Origin: Vreelandella alkaliphila
Lineage (GTDB): Bacteria > Pseudomonadota > Gammaproteobacteria > Pseudomonadales > Halomonadaceae
Reading direction: 5' to 3'
Assembly: GCF_016107625.1 (NCBI RefSeq)
Contig: NZ_JABASV010000002.1
Location: forward strand, 310,001-374,000
Length of the DNA: 64,000 nt
Below, piece by piece: positions 7,525-16,439 of this stretch (the first letter of the stretch is position 1; the number at the start of each line of letters is the position of its first letter). Below the pieces are notes generated by a model, which ran no database searches, was not told the origin of the DNA, and was given only the letters and a program-made list of their open reading frames with translations. A program made the translations under genes and the position numbers.

Positions 7525-7560
7525 GATGACTGACTGCGGTCAGTCATCGCTCTATTTTTC
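7525..7560 (+). terminator. rho-independent terminator after peroxiredoxin
   Basis: GATGACTGAC (7525-7534) pairs with GTCAGTCATC (7539-7548) around a TGCG tetraloop, then GCTCTATTTTTC. It should end most peroxiredoxin transcription before the sulfur cassette. Confidence 0.8.
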
Positions 7561-7596
7561 AGGCTGTTTTTCAGCTAACGGTCAGGAGCGTCCTAT

Positions 7597-8505
7597 ATGA
7601 ACACCTTCGCACACTCTGAGCATACGACAGCGGGCACGCCTGATGTGGCCGGCTTTTTTGATCCGCGTACTTTTAGTGTCCAATACGTGGTCAGCGACCC
7701 TGCGACGAAGCAGTGCGCGATTATTGATCCCGTCTTGGATTTTGATGAGAAATCAGGGGCGACGGCCACGCATCACGCCGATGAGCTGCTTACCTACATC
7801 GCTAAAGAAGGCCTGTCGGTGGAGTGGATCCTCGACACCCATCCCCATGCTGACCACTTCTCAGCAGCTCAGTACTTAAAAGAAAAGACAGGCGCTCCAA
7901 CCGCGATTGGCGAGCATGTCACTAAAGTACAGGCACTGTGGAAAGAGATTTATCACTGGCCGGATATGCCCACCGATGGGCGTCAGTGGGATAAGTTGTT
8001 TGCCGAAGGCGATACATTCACGATTGGCGAGCTAAATGCCCGAGTTATGTACTCCCCAGGCCATACGCTTGCGTCTATTACCTATGTGATTGGCGACGCG
8101 GCGTTTGTTCATGACACGCTCTTTCAACCCGATTTTGGCACTGCACGGGCCGACTTTCCCGGTGGCGATGCCCATGTGCTGTGGAACTCTATTCAGCAAA
8201 TTCTGGCGCTTCCAGAAGCTACCCGCGTGTTTACCGGGCACGACTATATGCCCGACGGACGAGAGCCACAGTGGGAAAGCACAGTAGCGGAACAGCGCGA
8301 TTGCAACCCCCACTTAGCAGGCGTCAGTGAAGCGGCGTACATCGCCTTACGCCGTAAGCGCGATAGCGAGCTACCCATGCCGAAGCTAATCCTGCACTCT
8401 CTACAAGTGAATGCTCGGGGTGGTCGCTTGCCGGAACCAGAGGCGAACGGCAAGCGTTATCTAAAAATCCCGCTGGATGCGCTAGAGGGGGCTGCTTGGG
8501 ATTAA
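7597..8505 (+). CDS. persulfide dioxygenase-like metallo-beta-lactamase fold protein (Blh/ETHE1 group)
   Basis: 302 residues. The zinc/iron-binding motif is in DTHPHADHFSAAQYLKEK (H-x-H-x-D-H, about residue 75), with further ligands in YSPGHTLASITY and FTGHDYMPDGREP. Opening AGFFDPRTFSVQYVVSDP is typical of the Blh branch found in BigR operons. The ETHE1/Blh enzymes use non-haem iron and oxygen to convert glutathione persulfide to sulfite. It heads a tight rightward group: DUF442 sulfurtransferase (36 bp on), SulP permease and a flavin disulfide reductase. Together with the sulfide:quinone oxidoreductase at 16.8-18.2 kb it makes a complete sulfide-to-sulfite route. Start ATG 7597 follows TCAGGAGCG. 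Confidence 0.93.
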   Translation: MNTFAHSEHTTAGTPDVAGFFDPRTFSVQYVVSDPATKQCAIIDPVLDFDEKSGATATHHADELLTYIAKEGLSVEWILDTHPHADHFSAAQYLKEKTGAPTAIGEHVTKVQALWKEIYHWPDMPTDGRQWDKLFAEGDTFTIGELNARVMYSPGHTLASITYVIGDAAFVHDTLFQPDFGTARADFPGGDAHVLWNSIQQILALPEATRVFTGHDYMPDGREPQWESTVAEQRDCNPHLAGVSEAAYIALRRKRDSELPMPKLILHSLQVNARGGRLPEPEANGKRYLKIPLDALEGAAWD

Positions 8506-8541
8506 CGTTTCGATATTCGCGTTCTAAATGAGGAAAAGACC

Positions 8542-8976
8542 ATGCAAACGCAACCGTTAGAAATGGGCATTGAAATTACCTCATTTCTCAGTATCGATGA
8601 TTTAGAGGACGTTAAAGCCAAAGGTTTTAAAGCGGTTATCTGTAACTGCAAAGCAGGAGAGAGTGACGCCTTTCCTAATGAAGCTGTTTACCGCCATAAA
8701 GCCGACGCGCTAGGACTTCAGTGGGTGCATATTCCGGTAGTGCCCGGTGAGTATGGCCCAGCAGACGTTGCGGCATTTGCCGAGGCGGTGCAGCGGCTGC
8801 CGCGCCCCATCCTGGCGTTTTGTCGTTCAGGCAAGCGCGCCACGCACCTGTGGGCTTACGCCAAGCGCCATACGGAGCAGTGCGATCTGGCCGAGCTGTT
8901 TTCTGCTGCTAAAGCCGCGGGGTTTGATTTAGAAGAGCATCGGCAGGGGTTAGAAAACGTTACTGGCGAAAAATAA
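8542..8976 (+). CDS. DUF442/TIGR01244-type sulfurtransferase-phosphatase fold protein
   Basis: 144 residues. Contains the C-x5-R signature in FCRSGKRATHLWAY (Cys about residue 95), the active-site loop of the DUF442 family, which has a dual-specificity-phosphatase fold and occurs fused to or next to Blh persulfide dioxygenases. The likely role is sulfane-sulfur transfer to or from the dioxygenase; direct activity is inferred from context. Two other cysteines (AVICNCKAGE) lie near the N-terminus. ATG 8542 follows GAGGAAAAG. It lies between the dioxygenase and the SulP gene with only 11 bp to the latter's start, so co-transcription is very likely. Confidence 0.88.
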   Translation: MQTQPLEMGIEITSFLSIDDLEDVKAKGFKAVICNCKAGESDAFPNEAVYRHKADALGLQWVHIPVVPGEYGPADVAAFAEAVQRLPRPILAFCRSGKRATHLWAYAKRHTEQCDLAELFSAAKAAGFDLEEHRQGLENVTGEK

Positions 8977-8987
8977 AGTGAGTGCGC

Positions 8988-10739
8988 ATGATGAGCCTTA
9001 AACGCTGGATCCCTATCGTCGGCTGGGTGCGTCGCTACCAACGAGCGCAGTTCTCTCGGGATGCGCTGGCCGCCGTCATCGTGACGCTCATGCTGGTGCC
9101 GCAAGCGCTGGCTTATGCGCTGTTGGCCGGGCTGCCCCCGGAAATGGGCCTATACGCCAGCATGCTTCCGCTTGTGCTTTATGCCATTTTTGGCACCAGT
9201 GCCAGCTTAGCGGTGGGGCCGGTCGCGGTGGCGGCACTGATGACGGCCTCTGCGTTAAGCACGTTTGCCACGCCTGGCAGCCCTGAGTACATCGGGGCAG
9301 CGTTGGTACTGGCGGCCCTTTCAGGACTTATTCTGATCGCCATGGGCGTGCTGCGGCTGGGATTTTTGGTTAATTTTTTAAGCCACCCAGTCATTTCTGG
9401 CTTTATTACCGCCTCGGGCATTTTAATTGCCATTAGCCAGCTCAAGCACATTGTTGGCGTTGAGGCGTCTGGCCATAACGTGATTGAGATGCTCAGCGCG
9501 CTGCTGGCCCAGTGGCAGCAGGTGAACCTCACCACGTTGGCGATTGGAGCTAGCGTTTGGGGGTATTTATGGCTCTGCCGCCAACGGCTGGTGGGCTGGC
9601 TGTTGGCGCTAGGCATGTCTGCTAGTGCATCAAGTATTGCGGTGAAAGCCGTGCCTATCTCTGCCGTCGTTATCACCACGTTGCTGGCCTGGGGACTTAA
9701 CCTTGCGCAGTATGGTGTTGACGTAGTGGGCTTCGTGCCCAGTGGGCTGCCGGCGATTGCCCTGCCCGGCCTTGACCAATCGCTGTGGCTGGGGCTGCTG
9801 CCCGCGGCGCTGCTGATCAGCTTGGTTGGCTTTGTGGAGTCGGTATCCGTTGCGCAAACGCTGGCGGCCAAACGTCGCCAGCGCATTGACCCCAATCAAG
9901 AGCTGATTGCCCTGGGTATGGCGAACCTGGGTGCGGGCATCAGCGGCGGCTCGCCGGTGTCGGGCGGCTTTTCGCGCTCAGTGGTGAACTTTGAAGCAGG
10001 CGCCGCCACACCGTTGGCAGGCGCCTTCACGGCGCTGGGGATTGTGCTCGCCACGCTGTTACTCACCGATTTACTGGCGTTTCTCCCCACGGCCACGCTA
10101 GCCGCAACGATTATCGTCGCGGTGAGCACGCTGATTGATCTGCCTGCGGTCAAGCGAACGTGGCAGTACTCCCGTAGCGATGGGTTGGCGATGATCGTAA
10201 CGCTGCTGCTGACACTACTGCATAGCGTGGAAATGGGAATTGTCAGCGGTGTTGTGCTCTCGCTAGGGCTGCATCTCTACCGCACCAGCCAGCCCCACAG
10301 CGCGGTGGTAGGCCGGGTGCCAGGCACCGAACACTTTCGCAATGTGAAGCGTCATCAGGTCGAGACTGATAAGCGTGTCGCTATTCTGCGCATTGATGAA
10401 AGCCTCTACTTCGCCAACGCCCGCTACCTGGAAGATACTGTAATGGCCCTGACCGCCCGCGCCCCGTCGTTACAACATATGGTGCTGACATGCCAAGCAG
10501 TCAATATCATTGATGCGTCAGCTCTGGAGAGCTTAGAGGCCATTAACGCACGTCTAAAGGATGCGGGCGTCATGCTGCATTTAGCTGAAGTCAAAGGGCC
10601 GGTGATGGATCGCCTAAAAGACACCGAGCTTTATCATGAACTCACTGGACAGATGTTTTTCACCACCTTTGAAGCTTGGCAAGCGTTGGTGCATCCAGGT
10701 CAAGCGCTGACGGCAGCCGAGTGCCAGCACGCATGCTGA
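8988..10739 (+). CDS. SulP-family anion permease with STAS domain
   Basis: About 583 residues. The first 400 carry the SulP transmembrane core: DALAAVIVTLMLVPQALAYA and LAGLPPEMGLYASMLPLVLY, the SulP signature, then repeated hydrophobic helices including SGGSPVSGGFSRSVVN. A cytosolic STAS domain (about 440-560) follows with ILRIDESLYFANARYLED and VNIIDASALESLEAIN. SulP proteins move sulfate, bicarbonate or related anions; next to persulfide dioxygenase it may export sulfite/sulfate (inference). ATG 8988 or 8991 is preferred over the GTG at 8982, none having a strong Shine-Dalgarno, suggesting coupling to the preceding gene. Confidence 0.93.
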   Translation: MMSLKRWIPIVGWVRRYQRAQFSRDALAAVIVTLMLVPQALAYALLAGLPPEMGLYASMLPLVLYAIFGTSASLAVGPVAVAALMTASALSTFATPGSPEYIGAALVLAALSGLILIAMGVLRLGFLVNFLSHPVISGFITASGILIAISQLKHIVGVEASGHNVIEMLSALLAQWQQVNLTTLAIGASVWGYLWLCRQRLVGWLLALGMSASASSIAVKAVPISAVVITTLLAWGLNLAQYGVDVVGFVPSGLPAIALPGLDQSLWLGLLPAALLISLVGFVESVSVAQTLAAKRRQRIDPNQELIALGMANLGAGISGGSPVSGGFSRSVVNFEAGAATPLAGAFTALGIVLATLLLTDLLAFLPTATLAATIIVAVSTLIDLPAVKRTWQYSRSDGLAMIVTLLLTLLHSVEMGIVSGVVLSLGLHLYRTSQPHSAVVGRVPGTEHFRNVKRHQVETDKRVAILRIDESLYFANARYLEDTVMALTARAPSLQHMVLTCQAVNIIDASALESLEAINARLKDAGVMLHLAEVKGPVMDRLKDTELYHELTGQMFFTTFEAWQALVHPGQALTAAECQHAC

Positions 10740-10775
10740 GCAAAGTGATTGAACACAAGGAAGGGGAAACACGTT

Positions 10776-12242
10776 ATGCAACAGCAGCAAACTAACATCG
10801 CTATTATTGGCGCGGGCAGCGCGGGGCTTAGCGCATGGCACGCAGCACGCAAGCACACGGATGACGTGGTGTTAATTGAAGAAGGGCCGTATGGCACTAC
10901 GTGTGCTCGGGTGGGCTGCATGCCTTCTAAGCTACTGATAGCGGCTGCAAACACGGTCCACAGCGCTCAAAATGCAGGAATGTTCGGTGTCACCATTAAC
11001 GAGGTGGCGGTTGATGGGCATGCGGTGATGGCTAGGATCAAAGGTGAGCGCGACCGCTTTGTTGGCAATGTGTTGTCCTCCATGAAGACGATTCCCGAGT
11101 CACACCGCTTGCAGGGGCACGCGCGGTTTATCGACCCCTACACGCTGGTCATAGATGACCATACCCAACTGACAGCCAACGCCATTATTATTGCCACCGG
11201 CTCGCGGCCAACGTGGCCGCGCCTGCTGGAGGGGGCGGGAGACCGCTTAATCATCAATGATGATGTGTTTGACTGGGAGTCGCTGCCAGCCTCCGTTGCC
11301 GTAGTAGGACCAGGCGTTATTGGTATGGAACTTGGGCAGGCGCTTAGTCGATTAGGTGTGCGCACACGCACCTTTGGTGTTGGCGGTGCTGTGGGGCCGT
11401 TTCAGTCTGACAAGCTTAGGCAACTGGCCGATGAAACATTCAATCGAGAGCTCTACTTGGACCCTGATGCCACTATTGAGCAGGTTGAGCAGCAGGGCGA
11501 TGGCGTAGCCATCACCTTCTACGAGCGGGAAAGCAGGCAAAAAGTCACGGAAATATTTGACTACGTGCTAGCCGCAACCGGGCGTAAACCTAACGTCGAC
11601 CAGCTGGATATCGAGAACGCAGGTGTGGCGCTCGATAAGCGTGGCGTTCCTCGGTTTAATCGTTTTACCACGCAGTGTTTAGCCAATGACAACACGCTTA
11701 GCCATATCTTCATCGCGGGAGATGCAAACCAGTCCGTTCCGCTACTCCATGAAGCGATCACCGAAGGAAAAATTGCCGGACGCAATGCTGCTTGCTTAGA
11801 CGATGTGCAAGTGGGGCAGCGTAATGTTCCGCTCGCGGTGGTGTTTACCGAGCCCCAGATGGCCATTGTGGGTGAAAGCCGTGCAACGCTAGAGGCGAAC
11901 TATGGAGGATGTGACTTTATTGCTGAGGGAGGCGTGTCATTTGACGACCAAGGCAGGGCGCGAGTGATGGGTGAAAACTATGGTTACTTAGCGCTTTACG
12001 CAGAGCATGGCAGCGGGCTTTTCTTGGGGGCAGAAATGTTAGGGCCTCGCGCAGAACATATTGCCCACTTGCTTGCCTGGGCCTTAGAGCAAAAGTTGAC
12101 CGTTAGCCAAATGTTGGCAATGCCCTTTTATCATCCTGTTATTGAAGAAGGCGTAAGGTCGGGGCTGCGCGATTTGCAGGCTAATCTAAAGCAAGGGCCA
12201 AGCATTACTGAGCGTTGCATGGAGTGTGGCCCAGGCGACTGA
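10776..12242 (+). CDS. dihydrolipoamide dehydrogenase-like flavin disulfide reductase
   Basis: 488 residues from ATG 10776, chosen over the upstream TTG because GGAAGGGG lies just ahead of it. FAD-binding GAGSAGLSAWHAA at the N-terminus, the redox-active pair in TTCARVGCMPSK (C-x4-C), NAD-binding VVGPGVIGMELGQALSR, and a C-terminal dimer domain with FYHPVIEEGVRSGLR containing the His-Pro. It departs from true Lpd in the GARVGC spacer and ends in cysteine pair TERCMECGPGD, an unusual tail. In this operon it may reduce a low-molecular persulfide or disulfide carrier instead of lipoamide (inference). Last gene of the sulfur cassette, 9-36 bp after SulP. Confidence 0.88.
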   Translation: MQQQQTNIAIIGAGSAGLSAWHAARKHTDDVVLIEEGPYGTTCARVGCMPSKLLIAAANTVHSAQNAGMFGVTINEVAVDGHAVMARIKGERDRFVGNVLSSMKTIPESHRLQGHARFIDPYTLVIDDHTQLTANAIIIATGSRPTWPRLLEGAGDRLIINDDVFDWESLPASVAVVGPGVIGMELGQALSRLGVRTRTFGVGGAVGPFQSDKLRQLADETFNRELYLDPDATIEQVEQQGDGVAITFYERESRQKVTEIFDYVLAATGRKPNVDQLDIENAGVALDKRGVPRFNRFTTQCLANDNTLSHIFIAGDANQSVPLLHEAITEGKIAGRNAACLDDVQVGQRNVPLAVVFTEPQMAIVGESRATLEANYGGCDFIAEGGVSFDDQGRARVMGENYGYLALYAEHGSGLFLGAEMLGPRAEHIAHLLAWALEQKLTVSQMLAMPFYHPVIEEGVRSGLRDLQANLKQGPSITERCMECGPGD

Positions 12243-12288
12243 TAATGGGTGTAGATAGTACGTTAGCAAGAAAGTGATGAACTGAAGG

Positions 12289-13182
12289 CTAACTTGCGAG
12301 GCACATCGCTTCCTTCGAAGCGACAGATGCCTGTAAAAATGCTACCAGTTCATCACTGTGCTGCGTCATGCTTGGTGTTAAGTCGTGCCCTCCACGCACT
12401 AAACGCAGAACAGCGTTACCCCCTTGGTTCGCCAATTTATAAGCGTCTGTTTGAGGTATTACGCAATCACTGTCGCCATGCACTAACAGGACAGGGCAGG
12501 AGATGTGCGCTAATGTATGCAGCGGAGCAATAGTATCGAAACGATATCCAATCACTCGCTCTACATAGCGAAGTACGTACCAGCCTAGGGGGAAAAAGGG
12601 GATGCCTTTTTCTGCTAACCATCGCTTCATCATGTCTGCTGGATGAGCAAAGCTCGAAATACTAACAACAGCGGTTATATCGCTTCGGCGTGACGCAGCT
12701 AGCAGCGTGGCAGCAGCCCCTACTGAATGACCAATCAGAGCCGTAGCACGACGATCATAGTTGCTATGTAACCAGGAGAGTGCAGCGTTAATATCCTCTG
12801 CAAAACGAGGCATTGAGGAGAAGGTATCCTCATCACTATTGCCATGATTGCGCACGTCAAATGCCAATACATTCCATCCGGCCGCCAGCAATACGGGAAC
12901 TAACGGTAGAAGGGCAGTACGATTAGAACCCCAGCCATGGGTTAAGAGCACATGTCCTTTTTGCTCATACGTAGTGGTAAACCACCATCCTTCTAATGTG
13001 AGCCCATGCGTCGTCGCAAAACGGATGGTTTGTCGATTGGAAGAGAACGCATTTTCTACGGCAGTCACTGATTCACGGGTAGGGGTAAGTTGTTGGCGCA
13101 GGCGCTGATGAAAACAGTGAAAGAGTATAGCGACCAATATGCTGGCGATGAGAGTGCCAGCGGCTAATAGCCATAGGTTCAT
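12289..13182 (-). CDS. alpha/beta hydrolase, membrane-anchored
   Basis: 297 residues. An N-terminal hydrophobic helix (LLAAGTLIASILVAILFHCF) suggests anchoring in the inner membrane. The fold signatures are HGWGSNRTALLPL (oxyanion region), GHSVGAAATLLAAS (nucleophile Ser, GxSxG), Asp in VHGDSDCVIP and His in RGGHDLTPS. Substrate unknown; the nearest style is BAAT/lipase-like hydrolases. It is convergent with the flavoprotein gene and is transcribed toward it. An A/T-centred hairpin lies just beyond its start, shared with the AhpD-like gene. Confidence 0.82.
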   Translation of the reverse strand: MNLWLLAAGTLIASILVAILFHCFHQRLRQQLTPTRESVTAVENAFSSNRQTIRFATTHGLTLEGWWFTTTYEQKGHVLLTHGWGSNRTALLPLVPVLLAAGWNVLAFDVRNHGNSDEDTFSSMPRFAEDINAALSWLHSNYDRRATALIGHSVGAAATLLAASRRSDITAVVSISSFAHPADMMKRWLAEKGIPFFPLGWYVLRYVERVIGYRFDTIAPLHTLAHISCPVLLVHGDSDCVIPQTDAYKLANQGGNAVLRLVRGGHDLTPSMTQHSDELVAFLQASVASKEAMCLAS

Positions 13183-13241
13183 GCCTTATCCTTACTACAC
13201 GGTGCCAACGATAACTTGTCTTCATTAGGGAAGCTGGCTTG

Positions 13242-13267
13242 GCCCTCTTTTATACTTAAAAGAGGGC
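13242..13267 (-). terminator. hairpin after AhpD-like gene
   Basis: GCCCTCTTTT (13242-13251) pairs with AAAAGAGGGC (13258-13267) around ATACTT. It lies 22 bases beyond the AhpD-like stop and before the hydrolase start. The T-run sits within the stem, so termination is plausible in either direction. Confidence 0.65.
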
Positions 13268-13288
13268 GGAAATGCATGATACGGCTGC

Positions 13289-13636
13289 TTAGCTTTGATT
13301 GGCGAAACTATCGAACGCCTCAAGTGCTTGGGCTGCATAGGTGAACGCTGGCCCACCACCCATATACATACAAACGCCTAGCATCTCCATCACTTCCTCG
13401 CGAGTTGCGCCAAGCTCCGCCGCAGCTTTTGAGTGGAACGCAATGCACCCATCGCAGCGCACGCTAATACCAATGGCTAGAGCCATCAGCTCTTTGTGTT
13501 TGTGTGAAAGCGCACCCTCTTTATTTGCCCCTTTCGCCATTTGGGTGAAGCCCTTAGCAACATCAGGAATGTTTTTGCCAATATCCTGCATGAGTGCCGA
13601 AAGATCTTGGGTCGTTTTTTGCCAATCTTTATGCAT
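13289..13636 (-). CDS. carboxymuconolactone decarboxylase/AhpD-like protein
   Basis: 115 residues. The AhpD-type redox motif is intact: SVRCDGCIAFHSKAAAELGA (C-x2-C-x3-H) after KHKELMALAIGI. These proteins form oligomers with alkyl-hydroperoxidase or thiol-oxidoreductase activity. It is not close to the true PcaC type, which lacks the C-x2-C. ATG 13636 has AGGAGATA upstream. A perfect CATGACAATAG inverted repeat sits 45-75 bp upstream and may be its operator. Confidence 0.9.
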   Translation of the reverse strand: MHKDWQKTTQDLSALMQDIGKNIPDVAKGFTQMAKGANKEGALSHKHKELMALAIGISVRCDGCIAFHSKAAAELGATREEVMEMLGVCMYMGGGPAFTYAAQALEAFDSFANQS

Positions 13637-13679
13637 AACTATCTCCTAACAAAGCGTTGGGTGTGTTGATTCAGGGCAG

Positions 13680-13713
13680 CATGACAATAGATACGCGCGC
13701 ACCTATTGTCATG
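13680..13713. repeat. 11-bp inverted repeat upstream of AhpD-like gene
   Basis: CATGACAATAG (13680-13690) and CTATTGTCATG (13703-13713) are perfect complements, 12-base loop. Lying between cioB end and the AhpD-like start it could be a cioB terminator without T-run or an operator for the AhpD-like gene. Confidence 0.6.
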
Positions 13714-13745
13714 TGTCTACGCCCCGCTGATTAAAGTAGCAAGCA

Positions 13746-14744
13746 TCAATGATAGCCTTCACCCACTTTAACTTTGCCTCGAAACACCCAGTAGGTCCAT
13801 GCGGTGTAGGCCAGCACAATAGGGATCACAAACAGGAAGCCGATCAATAAGAACAGCTGTGACTCCGGGGCAGATGAAGCATCCCAAATGGTGTAGTTAG
13901 GCGGCACAATCACCGGCCATTTGCTAGCAATCAGACCCAGGTAGGTAAACAGGAAGATACCTAGCGCCATGACAAAAGGTAGCCCTTCATCTTGGCGCTT
14001 CACCGAACGGTACACCAAGCCTGAACAGAGCAAGGCTAGTATAGGGAAGATCCAAATCAGTTGGAACGTATCCATCCAGCGGCTATACACCTCAGGGCTT
14101 ACCAGCGGTGTCCAGATACTGACAATGGCAAACACGGCTAAGACGGCAAGTAACAGTTTAGGCGTGATCGCATAGGCCCACTGTTGTACATGGCCTTCTG
14201 ACTTCATAATCAGCCAGGTAGCGCCCAGCAGAGCATAGCCAGCCATTAATCCTAATCCGGTTAACACGGTGAACGGGGTTAGCCAGTCGAGCGCGCCGCC
14301 CACATAGCGAAAATCTTCAACGGCAAACCCTTGGATATAAGCACCCACCACGGCCCCTTGGGCAAAGGCGGCGATAGCGGAGCCCAAGAAGAAAGCCCGG
14401 TTCCACCAGCGGCGGTTTTTGTGCGACTTAAAGCGAAACTCAAAGGAAATGCCGCGGAAGATCAGACCGGCAAGCATTAAGAAAACACCAATATAGAGCG
14501 CTGGTAAGAAGACTGAATAGACCAGCGGAAACGCACCTAAAAGCCCTGCGCCACCGAGTACCAGCCAGGTTTCATTACCGTCCCACACGGGGGCGACAGA
14601 GTTCATCATGACATCGCGTGATTCTTCGTCAGGGGCGAAGGGATATAGGATCCCTAAGCCCAAGTCGAAACCATCCATAATGACGTACATGATGACACCA
14701 AAACCGATGATTACCGCCCATATTAAGGCTAAGTCGATACTCAT
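13746..14744 (-). CDS. cioB: bd-type quinol oxidase subunit II (CioB/CydB)
   Basis: 332 residues, multi-pass membrane protein. DLALIWAVIIGFGVIMYVIM then DGFDLGLGILYPF is the CydB hallmark, followed by VAPVWDGNETWLVLGGAGL. Subunit II stabilises the haem-bearing subunit I in the inner membrane. Start ATG 14744 overlaps the cioA stop by four bases (ATGA). Together they form a cyanide-insensitive-type bd oxidase reducing oxygen with quinol. Confidence 0.95.
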   Translation of the reverse strand: MSIDLALIWAVIIGFGVIMYVIMDGFDLGLGILYPFAPDEESRDVMMNSVAPVWDGNETWLVLGGAGLLGAFPLVYSVFLPALYIGVFLMLAGLIFRGISFEFRFKSHKNRRWWNRAFFLGSAIAAFAQGAVVGAYIQGFAVEDFRYVGGALDWLTPFTVLTGLGLMAGYALLGATWLIMKSEGHVQQWAYAITPKLLLAVLAVFAIVSIWTPLVSPEVYSRWMDTFQLIWIFPILALLCSGLVYRSVKRQDEGLPFVMALGIFLFTYLGLIASKWPVIVPPNYTIWDASSAPESQLFLLIGFLFVIPIVLAYTAWTYWVFRGKVKVGEGYH

Positions 14745-16165
14745 AATGTGTTCGCTCCTGCGGTGGTCTCGCTTAAATCATCATCTAGCGGGGTGTGAGC
14801 GGCGGATAGTGGGCGCTTGGGACGCTCAATCTCACCGTCAACCTCGACGGGGTTATTCAACATGCCGTTACGCACCACGCGTGTGAGATAGTACACACCC
14901 ACCACAAAAACAACGCTATATACCGCGATATAACCAATCAGCGTGAACAGAGCCATGCCGCCTGTTAACGAGGGAGTAAGGCCTTGCGCGTGTGTCATCA
15001 CGCCATATACGAGCCAAGGTGCTCGGCCCGCTTCTGTCACAATCCAGCCAGAGAGCACCGCAAGAAAAGGCGTGATAATCATGGCGACTAAGGTTTTGAG
15101 AAACAGTTGGTTTGTAAACACTCGCGCTTTGCGACGCATCAATAGCCCGACTAGTGCGACGCCTATCATTAAGAAGCCAATGCCCACCATGATGCGGAAT
15201 GACCAAAACACAATAGCGACAGGAGGCTGCTCATCGGGTGCTGCATCTGAAATGCCGGGGACGACCCCATCAGCGCTATGGGTGAGAATAATGCTGGCCA
15301 TGCTAGGGATGCCAAGCTCGAAACGGTTCGCCTGGTTTTCCTGGTCGGGCAGCGCAAAGAGCAGCAACGGTACATTAGAGCGGGTTTCCCAGTTGCCTTC
15401 CATGGCCGCCACTTTCGTTGGCTGGTGCTCTAGGGTGTTTAGCCCGTGGAAATCACCGATCAATGCCTGAGCGGGTGTCAAAAAGAGGAGTAACCATAGG
15501 CACATGGAGAGCGCTTTCTTGTTGGCCTCTAAATCGCGGTTGCGCAATAGGTACCACGCGCTAACGCCGGCCACCACAAAACCTCCGGTGAGGAACGACG
15601 CCATGCCCATGTGCGCGAAGCGGTACCAGAACGACGGGTTAAAAATGGCCTCAAGCCAAGAGATAATATGGAAGCGGCCATCAATCAGCTCATAGCCTGC
15701 CGGCGTTTGCATCCAGCTGTTAGCTGAAAGGATCCAAAAAGACGAGATGAACGTACCGATGGCCACCATGATAGCGGCAAATAGGTGAACTCCTTGCGGT
15801 ACCTTGTTGCGGCCAAAGAGGAGAACGCCTAAAAAGGCTGCCTCAAGGAAGAAGGCGGTCACCACCTCGTAGCTGAGGATAGGGCCAAGGAAGTTCGATG
15901 TAGCGTACGAGAAGTTGCTCCAGTTAGTGCCAAACTGGAAGGACATCACAATACCCGACACTACGCCCATACCGAACACTACGGCAAACACCTTGGTCCA
16001 GAACTGGGCTAAACGATCCCATGCCTGGTTGGCTGTTTTATAGAACAAACCATGCAACACCGCGATATACGAAGCCAAACCGATAGTGAACACCGGAAAG
16101 ATAGCGTGGAAAGACACCACAAACGCAAACTGTAGACGGGATAAAACCAGCGGATCGAGCTCCAT
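14741..16165 (-). CDS. cioA: bd-type quinol oxidase subunit I (CioA/CydA)
   Basis: 474 residues from ATG 16165, which has GGAGG seven nucleotides upstream; the ATG at 16183 would put that signal inside the gene. Haem-ligand regions are visible: His in VVSFHAIFPVFTIGL and RFAHMGMASFLTGG; the quinol loop has PTKVAAMEGNW; GRAPWLVYGVMTHAQG is conserved. The loop is the short CIO form. Family knowledge: bd oxidases are less inhibited by sulfide, cyanide and NO than haem-copper oxidases, which fits the sulfur genes on both sides. No cydX was recognised between cioB and 13680. Confidence 0.95.
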   Translation of the reverse strand: MELDPLVLSRLQFAFVVSFHAIFPVFTIGLASYIAVLHGLFYKTANQAWDRLAQFWTKVFAVVFGMGVVSGIVMSFQFGTNWSNFSYATSNFLGPILSYEVVTAFFLEAAFLGVLLFGRNKVPQGVHLFAAIMVAIGTFISSFWILSANSWMQTPAGYELIDGRFHIISWLEAIFNPSFWYRFAHMGMASFLTGGFVVAGVSAWYLLRNRDLEANKKALSMCLWLLLFLTPAQALIGDFHGLNTLEHQPTKVAAMEGNWETRSNVPLLLFALPDQENQANRFELGIPSMASIILTHSADGVVPGISDAAPDEQPPVAIVFWSFRIMVGIGFLMIGVALVGLLMRRKARVFTNQLFLKTLVAMIITPFLAVLSGWIVTEAGRAPWLVYGVMTHAQGLTPSLTGGMALFTLIGYIAVYSVVFVVGVYYLTRVVRNGMLNNPVEVDGEIERPKRPLSAAHTPLDDDLSETTAGANTL

Positions 16166-16349
16166 CGTGACCTCCAAGGGCATGAAGCATGATAAGAGAT
16201 GTACGAGTGTTTAACGCGTGGTAAACAAGAACGTAATTCTCTTATATTGCTTTGGGTAATATGCTTATTACATATTTAATGGTACAAGAGGCGAAGCCGA
16301 AGTAACACACAAAAGTGGAGGGAAAAGTGATGGCGTATTGTCGCATCAT

Positions 16350-16374
16350 GGGGGCGTAGATTAGCTGCGCCCCC
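16350..16374. terminator. GC hairpin between sqr unit and cioA
   Basis: GGGGGCG (16350-16356) pairs with CGCCCCC (16368-16374). It lies 66 bases beyond the stop of the small membrane protein gene and upstream of cioA. No T-run on the minus strand, so intrinsic termination is possible but unproven. Confidence 0.45.
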
Positions 16375-16439
16375 CCCTTATGTAGGCTGATTTATCGGCA
16401 TGAATAAAAGCTAATGCTTCACGTGCTGCAGTAGTGAAG

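Noticed and set aside
13289..13636. PcaC (carboxymuconolactone decarboxylase proper)
   Set aside because: The C-x2-C-x3-H motif marks the AhpD-like redox branch, and it is far from the pca operon.
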